From positions 1 to 6,740 of the forward strand of contig CANRLA010000073.1 of the NCBI GenBank assembly GCA_947631315.1: a stretch of 6,740 bases of DNA, written 5' to 3'. Both the position numbers and the translations under genes were made by a program. Shown here piece by piece: positions 1 through 4,827 of the stretch (position 1 is the stretch's first letter; each line of letters opens with the position of its first letter). Source of the stretch: an uncultured Clostridia bacterium (GTDB taxonomy: Bacteria; Bacillota; Clostridia; TANB77; CAG-508). The notes below the pieces were generated by a model. The model was not told where the DNA came from. It worked only from the letters and a program-made list of their open reading frames with translations, and did no database searches.

Positions 1-199
1 TATAATTTAAAACAGATAAACTTAATGTTTCCATTTCTGATGCTGTATCATAGCTCTTTACTGCCTTTTTCGTTTGTCCAAATAAACCATTTTCTCCCAT
101 TATCATTCCTATAGACACTCCTGCAAGTATTAACATTATTATTATGCTGATTACTAATGCAATAAGTGTAATTCCTTTGTTTTCTATTATCTTTTGCAT
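1..199 (-). CDS. Prepilin-like protein, N-terminal part (runs off window)
   Basis: This is the first 66 codons of a type IV prepilin/pseudopilin-like surface protein; the rest lies beyond the left edge. The start ATG has a strong GGAGGT Shine-Dalgarno just upstream (205-210). The N-terminus has a short basic leader (MQKIIENKG), a probable prepilin-peptidase site after Gly9, and a hydrophobic helix (about residues 10-30) that would anchor the protein in the membrane or pack in a pilus core. The motif ENGLF followed by KKAVKSYDTASEME matches the same region of the LamG prepilin at 635-1837 (NDGIF, KKATKEYQIASERE), so the two are paralogs. As in that paralog, the usual Glu at position 5 of the mature pilin is Ala. 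The C-terminal domain is unseen, so the specific role is unknown. A palindrome and a separator shared with the next cassette lie upstream. Confidence 0.85.
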   Translation of the reverse strand, partial: MQKIIENKGITLIALVISIIIMLILAGVSIGMIMGENGLFGQTKKAVKSYDTASEMETLSLSVLNY

Positions 200-204
200 T
201 TTTT

Positions 205-210
205 ACCTCC
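205..210 (-). promoter_or_regulatory. Ribosome binding site of the left prepilin
   Basis: GGAGGT on the minus strand, 5 nt before the ATG at 199, fixes the start codon of the partial prepilin. The 12-bp hairpin at 214-244 ends 4 nt before this site, so the hairpin would sit at the edge of the ribosome footprint in the mRNA. Confidence 0.8.
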
Positions 211-213
211 ATT

Positions 214-244
214 TTTATCATTAAGCATATTACTTAATGATAAA
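214..244. repeat. Palindrome 1 (L-type), separator A
   Basis: A perfect 12-bp inverted repeat: TTTATCATTAAG (214-225), loop CATATTA (226-232), CTTAATGATAAA (233-244). On the mRNA strand the loop reads UAAUAUG, exactly complementary to the loop of palindrome 2. It is the L-type arm sequence (CATTAAG / CTTAATG), also found in palindrome 3. Confidence 0.85.
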
Positions 245-291
245 TTCCTATATTATTTTTATTCAACTATATGGTGCAATTATAGGAATTT
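242..291. repeat. Interior inverted repeat of separator A
   Basis: AAATTCCTATA (242-252) and TATAGGAATTT (281-291) form a perfect 11-bp inverted repeat with a 28-nt loop. The left arm overlaps palindrome 1 by three bases, so the two hairpins partly exclude each other. There is no equivalent in separator B. It could be an operator or an RNA hairpin in the 5' leader of the left prepilin. Confidence 0.55.
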
Positions 292-414
292 TGCAGGCAC
301 TCAGATGTAAAAAATAGGTTAAGTAAATGCAATTCTTTGTGAATGATAAAAATATAATAAAAAATATTCAAAATGTTGATTTTTTTATTTTTTTGTGATA
401 GATTATGAATAATT

Positions 415-449
415 AAAATGTCGTTAAGTAATATGCTTTACGATATTTT
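415..449. repeat. Palindrome 2 (R-type), separator A
   Basis: An imperfect 14-bp inverted repeat: AAAATGTCGTTAAG (415-428), loop TAATATG (429-435), CTTTACGATATTTT (436-449). It has one T-T mismatch (425/439) and one G-T wobble (420/444). The mismatch sits at exactly the same place as the wobble in palindrome 4. Arms carry CGTTAAG, the R-type variant. Its loop is the complement of the loop of palindrome 1. Confidence 0.8.
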
Positions 450-634
450 TTATATAATAATATTCACATAAGTAAACAATTCCATTCTAAGAATCTGTTA
501 AACTTGCTTTTTTATAAAATAATACACAATGCTAGAATCTTATGGTAACAAGGTATCGTGTAAGATAGTCAACACATAGTACTTTCTCAATATAGAAGAT
601 ACTATGTGAATTATGAAATGTTGTTTTATGATTA
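450..634. other. Non-coding spacer after the LamG prepilin
   Basis: About 185 bp between the stop codon of the LamG prepilin and palindrome 2. No ORF with a ribosome binding site is seen on either strand. It contains one long hairpin (573-608). There is no counterpart next to the recombinase, whose stop codon directly abuts palindrome 4. Confidence 0.6.
573..608 (-). terminator. Long hairpin downstream of LamG prepilin
   Basis: CACATAGTA (573-581) pairs perfectly with TACTATGTG (600-608). After one mismatch and one wobble, four more base pairs extend the stem to about 15 positions with a 6-nt loop. It sits 27 bp after the prepilin stop codon in the direction of transcription. It lacks a clear T run (it is followed by TTGACTATC on the minus strand), so it may be an mRNA 3'-end stabilising or processing hairpin, a weak terminator, or a protein-binding site. 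Confidence 0.5.
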
Positions 635-1837
635 TTATTTAATTAAATAATTATGATAGCTTATAGTTTCATTAAAGTTATTTTCTATTTCTTGATCAGA
701 TAAGACTCTAGTATATAGTCTGCAAGAGTATAAATCAAATTTGCTATAACTACACTTTCTTTTTCCTCCGTTATTCGGATCTCCACCAACCTGTAATCCT
801 ATTGTAAAAGGAATTGAACTATCTTTTATACTTTCTGATTTTAAGTAATCTTTATTACATGTTGTACTTTGTGCTAAACTTCCTTTATTATATACTTTTA
901 CTTCTCCAGTATTAAAATTTACTGTCATTGATATGTAATTATAGTCATTAGATTTTTTTATATTATGAAATTCTATCCAATGCTTATTATTCTCATTATC
1001 CGCTCTTAATTCGGATTCAGAATCTCTATTACTAAAACAACAACTAAATTGTTTTTCATGTAAAGTTGTTCTAAAATTATTAGAATATGTTTTATCATTC
1101 TCATCTAATATAGATTTATTAAGAAAAAATATACTACTAGTATATCCTTTTCCATAAAACTCAAATGTAAATCCATCACTTTCTTCTATGTCAACATTTT
1201 CTAATTTCAAGTAATCATCTACTCCATCAAATTTTATTTCTGTTTTATTAAATCCACTCACATCATTAATGCTTCCATTTTCATTGCAAAATGTTACATT
1301 TTCTCCCCACTCATCTTGATTAGACATATTTATTGGGTTGATATTTAATACTATATTATCTGTTACTGATATTCCAGATTTCCAAGACATCATAACATAA
1401 TCCTTTTTATCTTCTCCTATATCAATTACTTCTCCTGTTTCATAATTAATTACCCAGTTATAATTTGTATGTCCATAGTCTTTTAAATCTGTTCCTTTTT
1501 TTAGATAATTATAATTGTTTCCATAAATTTCTTTTGTATTATCTAATAATTGTATAACTGTCCATTGATTATCATTTATAGATGTTCTGTTAAATAATTG
1601 CATTCCTAATTTTGTTTTTTCAGCATTATCTGTTGCATTATTCATTTGATATAATAATACATTTTGTTCTATATATTCTCTTTCACTTGCTATTTGATAT
1701 TCTTTTGTTGCTTTTTTTGCTTTATTAAATATTCCATCATTAGATAATGTTATATTTAATGTTACTCCTGCCAATATCAATAATATAACTATTGTAACTA
1801 CTAACGCTACAAGCGTAATTCCTTTGTTTTCTTTCAT
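635..1837 (-). CDS. Prepilin-like surface protein with C-terminal LamG/ConA-like domain
   Basis: A complete 400-residue exported protein. Residues 1-6 (MKENKG) are a short prepilin leader with a probable cleavage site after Gly6, followed by a hydrophobic helix (7-28), as in type IV pilins and pseudopilins. The usual Glu5 of the mature protein is Ala11. Residues 32-55 (SNDGIFNKAKKATKEY then ASERE) match the neighbouring prepilin. Residues 126-147 (WVINYETGEVIDIGE) look like a short beta-rich module common in Gram-positive prepilins. Residues about 160-390 resemble a LamG/concanavalin-A jelly roll: IKFDGVDDYLKL (201-212) is the typical first strand and DLYSCRLYTRVLSDQEI (368-384) the typical last one. 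Such domains usually bind glycans or proteins outside the cell, so an adhesin-like role is inferred. Six cysteines lie in the C-terminal part (184, 266, 267, 327, 362, 372). The start is set by AGGAGA 7 nt upstream. It lies between separators B and A. Confidence 0.88.
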   Translation of the reverse strand: MKENKGITLVALVVTIVILLILAGVTLNITLSNDGIFNKAKKATKEYQIASEREYIEQNVLLYQMNNATDNAEKTKLGMQLFNRTSINDNQWTVIQLLDNTKEIYGNNYNYLKKGTDLKDYGHTNYNWVINYETGEVIDIGEDKKDYVMMSWKSGISVTDNIVLNINPINMSNQDEWGENVTFCNENGSINDVSGFNKTEIKFDGVDDYLKLENVDIEESDGFTFEFYGKGYTSSIFFLNKSILDENDKTYSNNFRTTLHEKQFSCCFSNRDSESELRADNENNKHWIEFHNIKKSNDYNYISMTVNFNTGEVKVYNKGSLAQSTTCNKDYLKSESIKDSSIPFTIGLQVGGDPNNGGKRKCSYSKFDLYSCRLYTRVLSDQEIENNFNETISYHNYLIK

Positions 1838-1861
1838 TTTCTTCTCCTAAAATACATTATT

Positions 1862-1902
1862 TATAAATTATCATTAAGTATATTGCTTAATGATAATTTA
1901 TA
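1862..1902. repeat. Palindrome 3 (L-type), separator B
   Basis: A perfect 17-bp inverted repeat: TATAAATTATCATTAAG (1862-1878), loop TATATTG (1879-1885), CTTAATGATAATTTATA (1886-1902). It is 24 bp upstream of the LamG prepilin start and would form a hairpin in the mRNA leader shortly before the ribosome binding site. Its loop is complementary to the loop of palindrome 4. Confidence 0.88.
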
Positions 1903-1909
1903 TAATCCG

Positions 1910-1921
1910 TTTAATGATAAA
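1910..1921. repeat. Extra half-arm next to palindrome 3
   Basis: TTTAATGATAAA (1910-1921) repeats the right arm of palindrome 3 (CTTAATGATAAT, 1886-1897) 24 bp further along in the same orientation. Separator A has one copy only. Aligning the sequences before it (minus strand AAAAATAATAT) places this half-arm at the position of palindrome 1 in separator A, which suggests a short duplication in separator B. Confidence 0.55.
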
Positions 1922-2033
1922 TATTATTTTTTTTAAGACTTCAATGTTATAAATTAGGTAAGAAAAAAATTATATAAAAAGATATAAAATTTATTGATTT
2001 TTTTATGATTCTATGATACATTATTTATAGTTT

Positions 2034-2068
2034 AAAATATCGTTAAGCAATATACTTGACGATATTTT
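2034..2068. repeat. Palindrome 4 (R-type), separator B, abutting recombinase stop
   Basis: A 14-bp inverted repeat: AAAATATCGTTAAG (2034-2047), loop CAATATA (2048-2054), CTTGACGATATTTT (2055-2068). One pair (2044/2058) is T-G instead of T-A, the same position as the mismatch in palindrome 2. It ends at the base before the recombinase stop codon. The A and T flanks mean it could also act as a weak bidirectional terminator, but its stem is mostly A-T. Confidence 0.82.
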
Positions 2069-3010
2069 TTATATTTTTTCTAAATATTTTTTCTTGATTT
2101 TATCTGATGAATGAACATATATTCCCAGTGTTATATTTACATCTGAATGTCCTAGAATTTCGCTCAATGATTTTGCATCCATTCCTACCTCAATACAATT
2201 TGTTGCAAATGTATGCCTTAATATATGAAATTTATATGGCTTTAATTTACACTTTTTTAATATAGATTTTAATGTATATTGATAGTTTCTCGGCTCTACT
2301 ATTTTATTACTTTTACCGGACAAAAAATAATCTTCATCATTATATTTTTTTCTTAAATTTTTTAATATTTCATATAGCTTTTGATTTATTGGAATGCTCC
2401 TTATTGAACAATTAGATTTTGGCTTACCCATAATAATATTAGAATTTCTTTCTTGCTCATTATATATTCTTTGCACAGTATTTTCCACATAAATATACCT
2501 ATTTTCTAAATCTATATTTTTCCATTTTAAGCTACATATTTCTCCTACTCTCATTCCTGTATTTAAACACATTATTATTCCATAAGTTTTTAATGTGCTT
2601 TTTTCGAAGCAATATTTTTCTAATCTTTCTTTTTCTTTATGACTTAATATTTTTAATCTTTTCTTCTCTAACTTTGGTATATTTATTCTTTTTACTTGTA
2701 GAATACAATCATTTTCATCTTCATAATATTTTAAGATTGCTTTCAAAACATTTACAATATCTCTTATCGTTTTTGAAGATAATTTCTTTTGCAAGTTTCG
2801 AACATAGTCATTATAATTTCTAATACTTTCAATATTCATTCCTTTAAATTCAGGATTTAAGTATCTCTCAACTATAAATAGATAATTATAATATGTGGAA
2901 CTTTTAATAGAAATTTTTTTATAATTAAGCCATTCTCCTGATATCTTTTCAAAATTTATTTTCTCATCTTCTTTGTTAATTATTTTTTTTAATTTATTTA
3001 ATACATTCAT
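2069..3010 (-). CDS. Tyrosine recombinase / site-specific integrase
   Basis: A 313-residue phage-integrase-family enzyme that would cut and rejoin DNA at specific sites through a 3'-phosphotyrosine intermediate. Residues about 20-96 are the helical core-binding (SAM-like) domain. The catalytic domain spans about 120-310 with an apparently complete active site: Arg154 (TGMRVGE), Lys198 or Lys196 in the beta hairpin (GKPKSN), His262 and Arg265 (HILRHTFAT), His288 (ILGHSD) and Tyr298 (GIYVH). The protein is not truncated at the C-terminus and has no added domain like that of integron IntI enzymes. The start is supported by AGAGGTG about 8 nt upstream. It is followed without a gap by palindrome 4 and then by prepilin genes in the same direction, which suggests the palindromes or nearby sites are its substrate. 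It could equally be the integrase of a small mobile element. Confidence 0.93.
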   Translation of the reverse strand: MNVLNKLKKIINKEDEKINFEKISGEWLNYKKISIKSSTYYNYLFIVERYLNPEFKGMNIESIRNYNDYVRNLQKKLSSKTIRDIVNVLKAILKYYEDENDCILQVKRINIPKLEKKRLKILSHKEKERLEKYCFEKSTLKTYGIIMCLNTGMRVGEICSLKWKNIDLENRYIYVENTVQRIYNEQERNSNIIMGKPKSNCSIRSIPINQKLYEILKNLRKKYNDEDYFLSGKSNKIVEPRNYQYTLKSILKKCKLKPYKFHILRHTFATNCIEVGMDAKSLSEILGHSDVNITLGIYVHSSDKIKKKYLEKI

Positions 3011-3040
3011 CTTCTCACACCTCTCAATGGTATCACTTTA

Positions 3041-3073
3041 TCATAACAAATCTTCTTTAATTAACTTAAACAT
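3041..3073 (-). CDS. Possible 10-residue leader ORF before the recombinase
   Basis: ATG to TGA encodes MFKLIKEDLL. It is preceded by an excellent GGAGG with 9 nt spacing, stronger than that of the recombinase itself, and ends about 30 nt before the recombinase start. The Shine-Dalgarno lies in the arm of a hairpin (3080-3103). It could be a regulatory leader peptide controlling recombinase translation, or the remnant of a lost gene start. Nothing is known about the peptide itself. Confidence 0.35.
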   Translation of the reverse strand: MFKLIKEDLL

Positions 3074-3079
3074 AAAAAT

Positions 3080-3103
3080 AATCCTCCTTTCCATTGGAAG
3101 ATT
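3080..3103 (-). promoter_or_regulatory. Hairpin covering a Shine-Dalgarno sequence upstream of recombinase
   Basis: On the mRNA strand AATCTTCC (3103-3096), an 8-nt loop and GGAGGATT (3087-3080) form an 8-bp stem with one G-U wobble. An A/T stretch extends the pairing past a one-base bulge. The right arm contains the GGAGG of the leader ORF and is followed by ATTTTT. The element can therefore be read as a translation-blocking hairpin or as a second terminator after the CYTH gene. Confidence 0.45.
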
Positions 3104-3112
3104 TTTTTCTCT

Positions 3113-3153
3113 AAATAAAAAAAATCAACCAAATTTATTTTTTGATTGATTTT
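3113..3153 (-). terminator. Rho-independent terminator of the CYTH gene
   Basis: On the minus strand AAAATCAATCAAA (3153-3141), loop AAATAAA (3140-3134) and TTTGGTTGATTTT (3133-3121) form a 13-bp stem with one G-U pair, followed by TTTTATTT. It sits about 80 bp after the CYTH stop codon and separates that gene from the recombinase. Confidence 0.7.
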
Positions 3154-3176
3154 GTATCTACTATTCTATAAAGTTC

Positions 3177-3215
3177 AAACAGATACGTCGTTGGAGCAAT
3201 TACAAAACAGATATG
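3177..3215 (+). repeat. Direct repeat AAACAGATAYG between CYTH gene and recombinase
   Basis: AAACAGATACG (3177-3187) and AAACAGATATG (3205-3215) are direct repeats 28 bp apart. They lie in a short stretch (3154-3220) that is about one third G+C, richer than the surrounding spacer. Being near an integrase gene, they could be arm-type binding sites or part of an attachment site. That is an inference from position only. Confidence 0.3.
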
Positions 3216-3231
3216 CGAAAACATTATTTTT

Positions 3232-3819
3232 TTAATATTTATTTAATATTAATTCATATGCTTTTTTTACATCTTTTTCTTCAGTTATATTAATTCCTGT
3301 ATTTTTTATTTCATTAAACATACTATTTTTTGTTTCATTAATTTCGTCTAATGATTTTCCTTCAAAATCTTCAGTGTTTTCATATTCAATTAATGTTCCT
3401 AAGTTTTCAACATCTTGAAATGCATATTCTACTTTATCTTTACTATACACTACGACTTTATAATTCACTCTTATTAGTTCTTCAAATTCCAAGTATTCAA
3501 ATAATTCTTTAGCTTTTTCTAAGTCACTGCAATCTAAATTTATTTTTTGTTCTGATATAACATCTCCGTTATCATCAAACTCCTTATTTTTATATGTAAT
3601 TTTTTTTATTTCATTATTTTCTATTTTTATTTTCCTTAATAATACAGATTTCTTTAATATATCTTGAATATTATATTTATTTAATTCTCTTAATTTTGAT
3701 GTCATATATATATCATCTATTTCACTTTCCCTAATTTTTTTAAATCCTTGCAATTCCAATTTTTTTATAGCACTTTGAATTCCTTCATTTAATCTTACTG
3801 TTATTTCAATTTGTTTCAT
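3232..3819 (-). CDS. CYTH-domain protein (class IV adenylate cyclase / triphosphatase family)
   Basis: A 195-residue cytosolic protein of the CYTH superfamily, which binds triphosphate groups in a beta tunnel with Mg2+. Visible features are the N-terminal strand IEITVRL (4-10; the usual ExExK is degenerate, Glu5, Thr7, Arg9), DDIYMTS (35-41), LLRKIKIENNEIKKITYKNK (60-79) with the expected alternating basic residues, and FQDVENLGTLIEYE (134-147), matching the D-x-V-x-x-LG-x-F-x-E-x-E motif. Length fits a single-domain class IV adenylate cyclase-like protein. Because the first acidic motif is weak, cyclase, thiamine-triphosphatase or inorganic triphosphatase activity cannot be chosen. The start has AGGGGG about 9 nt upstream. 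It lies between two terminators and is probably monocistronic. A minus-strand TATAAT (3843-3848) inside the preceding spacer may be its -10 box, but without a good -35 box. Confidence 0.85.
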   Translation of the reverse strand: MKQIEITVRLNEGIQSAIKKLELQGFKKIRESEIDDIYMTSKLRELNKYNIQDILKKSVLLRKIKIENNEIKKITYKNKEFDDNGDVISEQKINLDCSDLEKAKELFEYLEFEELIRVNYKVVVYSKDKVEYAFQDVENLGTLIEYENTEDFEGKSLDEINETKNSMFNEIKNTGINITEEKDVKKAYELILNKY

Positions 3820-3852
3820 AATATAATCCCCCTATTAAAAAGATTATATAAC

Positions 3853-3888
3853 AAAAAGGAGAATTTTAAAAGTAAAATTCTCCTTTTT
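3853..3888. terminator. Strong bidirectional-type terminator after greA
   Basis: A perfect 16-bp stem, AAAAAGGAGAATTTTA (3853-3868) with TAAAATTCTCCTTTTT (3873-3888), and a 4-nt loop, with T tracts on both strands. It lies 16 bp after the greA stop codon and closes the kinase-to-greA operon. The facing CYTH gene is co-directional, so the other orientation is probably not used. Confidence 0.88.
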
Positions 3889-3904
3889 TCAAAACTATTA
3901 AGTT

Positions 3905-4369
3905 TTAAATTTTTTCTATTGATTTAATAGTAATTTTCATACCATTAAATTCAATTAACTCATCAATATGCTTATTTATAAGTGCCTTTGCCATTGGTGT
4001 AGCTGATGATATTATACCCTTATCAAGGTCTGATTCATTATCTCCTAATATAGTTAATGTTTCAGTTTCTCCATCAATTTCGTATACCACCTTTGAACCA
4101 GGAATAACTTTAGAACCATCAAATTTTTTAAAAAATTCACTTTCTTCAATTATCATACATTCATGCATTCTTTTATAAAGTTTTTCCTTTTCCGCAGGTA
4201 AAGTATACATAGCTTTTACACGCAGTTCCATAAATTCAGGATTTTCCCTTAAATCATTATCTCTTTTTGCACTTTCTCCCATCTTTCTTTGTGCATCAAT
4301 AATTTTTTGATCCATTAATTGATATTCTTCACAAAGCTTTTCATATCCTTTTTTAGAAATCAATTCCAT
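3905..4369 (-). CDS. greA: GreA-family transcription elongation factor
   Basis: A 154-residue protein of the GreA/GreB family, which enters the RNA polymerase secondary channel and stimulates cleavage of backtracked RNA. The N-terminal coiled coil (about 1-75) carries at its tip the acidic motif NDLRENPEF (38-46); Asp39 and Glu42 match the two essential acidic residues of GreA. The C-terminal FKBP-like domain (about 83-154) shows PGSKVVYEIDGETETLTILG (90-109) and the typical GIISSATPMAKALINKHIDEL (118-138). Length is normal for GreA. AGGAGG lies about 8 nt upstream, and only 17 nt separate it from the NADAR stop, so it is the last gene of the operon. Finding greA behind nucleotide-chemistry genes is unusual; it may be an extra paralog rather than the housekeeping copy, and the window cannot tell. 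Confidence 0.93.
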   Translation of the reverse strand: MELISKKGYEKLCEEYQLMDQKIIDAQRKMGESAKRDNDLRENPEFMELRVKAMYTLPAEKEKLYKRMHECMIIEESEFFKKFDGSKVIPGSKVVYEIDGETETLTILGDNESDLDKGIISSATPMAKALINKHIDELIEFNGMKITIKSIEKI

Positions 4370-4386
4370 TTTTATTCCTCCTAATG

Positions 4387-4827
4387 TTATTCATCTCTAA
4401 GATGTTTTCTTACTTTAACAAGAATTTTTCCGTAGTTGTTTTGACCATCATTATTTGGTCCACAACCCCAATAATTTTCTTTCACGGTTGCTTCAACAAT
4501 TTCTGCATCCCCAGTATCTAAAAGTTTTCTCAAAATATCTTTATTTTGCTTAAACTTAAAATATACTGCATCATACATTACATTTTGTTTTATTTCCTCC
4601 CAATCACTTCTTAAATTGAGATTTCTATCTCTACCAATTATAGAAGCAATCTTTGGAGTTTCAGCATTTGCGATTTTTAATCTTATTTCCGGTTCAAGAA
4701 ATTTTTGAGCCTGATAGTAATGTTCCGATGTTTTCCAATAGATGCCATCTTTAAAAAAACCGTAGTTAGAATATGTTGCTAAATAACCATATTCACCAAA
4801 CTCCTTATAGAATCTTATCATTTTCAT
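4387..4827 (-). CDS. NADAR / YbiA-family N-glycosidase-like protein
   Basis: A 146-residue cytosolic protein of the NADAR (YbiA-like, DUF1768) family. The family signatures are clear: FGEYGYLATYSNYGF (10-24), WKTSEHYYQAQKF (31-43), DWEEIKQNVMYDAVYFKF (75-92) and the C-terminal ENYWGCGPNNDGQNNYGKILVKVR (117-140). Known members cleave N-glycosidic bonds, either in damaged riboflavin intermediates or by removing ADP-ribose from guanine in nucleic acids. Which applies here is unknown, and no DarT-like toxin gene is visible beside it. The ATG overlaps the stop codon of the radical-SAM gene in an ATGA junction, and AGGAGA lies 9 nt upstream, so translation is coupled. Another Met is at residue 3 but fits the ribosome binding site less well. 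Confidence 0.92.
   Translation of the reverse strand: MKMIRFYKEFGEYGYLATYSNYGFFKDGIYWKTSEHYYQAQKFLEPEIRLKIANAETPKIASIIGRDRNLNLRSDWEEIKQNVMYDAVYFKFKQNKDILRKLLDTGDAEIVEATVKENYWGCGPNNDGQNNYGKILVKVRKHLRDE

Larger units (their letters stand above)
214..449. repeat. Separator A: non-coding unit bounded by two paired palindromes
   Basis: This spacer lies between the two prepilin genes and holds no credible ORF. It begins with palindrome 1 (214-244) and ends with palindrome 2 (415-449). The palindromes are inverted copies of each other: 21 of 25 core positions agree when one is reverse-complemented, and the 7-nt centre (CATATTA) is identical. The interior shares blocks with separator B in the same order, for example the minus-strand string ATAAAAAAATCAA and a CTTA(A)CCTA block followed by ACAT. 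The two separators are therefore homologous repeats. The interior also has an 11-bp inverted repeat (242-252 with 281-291). No confident sigma-A promoter stands out, although a promoter for the left prepilin probably lies here. Confidence 0.75.
1862..2068. repeat. Separator B: non-coding unit bounded by two paired palindromes
   Basis: Lies between the recombinase stop codon (2069-2071) and the LamG prepilin start. Palindrome 3 (1862-1902) is at the prepilin end and palindrome 4 (2034-2068) touches the recombinase stop. Reverse-complementing one gives 22 matches of 25 core positions, including an identical 7-nt centre TATATTG. The interior shares ordered blocks with separator A but no coding potential. 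The 5' leader of the prepilin and probably its promoter lie here; no -35/-10 pair is convincing. Confidence 0.75.

Noticed and set aside
1838..2033. Sigma-A promoter for the LamG prepilin
   Set aside because: Many TATAAT-like strings occur in this AT-rich spacer, but no -35/-10 pair with 16-18 bp spacing stands out or is conserved in separator A.
214..2068. Reading the palindromes as a CRISPR array
   Set aside because: There are only four copies, in alternating orientation and two arm types, separated by genes and 165-200 bp spacers instead of regular short spacers.
2593..2823. Plus-strand ORF of 76 codons opposite the recombinase
   Set aside because: It lies wholly antisense to a clear recombinase gene, has low-complexity hydrophobic composition (Phe, Leu, Ile, Ser) from AT-rich antisense DNA and no ribosome binding site.
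1..3010. Calling the region a classical integron
   Set aside because: The recombinase lacks the extra helix-containing insertion expected of IntI, the separators exceed usual attC length, and the exact GTTRRRY box is on the strand opposite to the genes. Kept only as a resemblance.
3135..3224. 29-codon minus-strand ORF after the CYTH gene (begins MFSHICFVIAPTTYLFELYR)
   Set aside because: There is no Shine-Dalgarno and its stop falls inside the CYTH terminator loop. The peptide could not be linked with confidence to any family.
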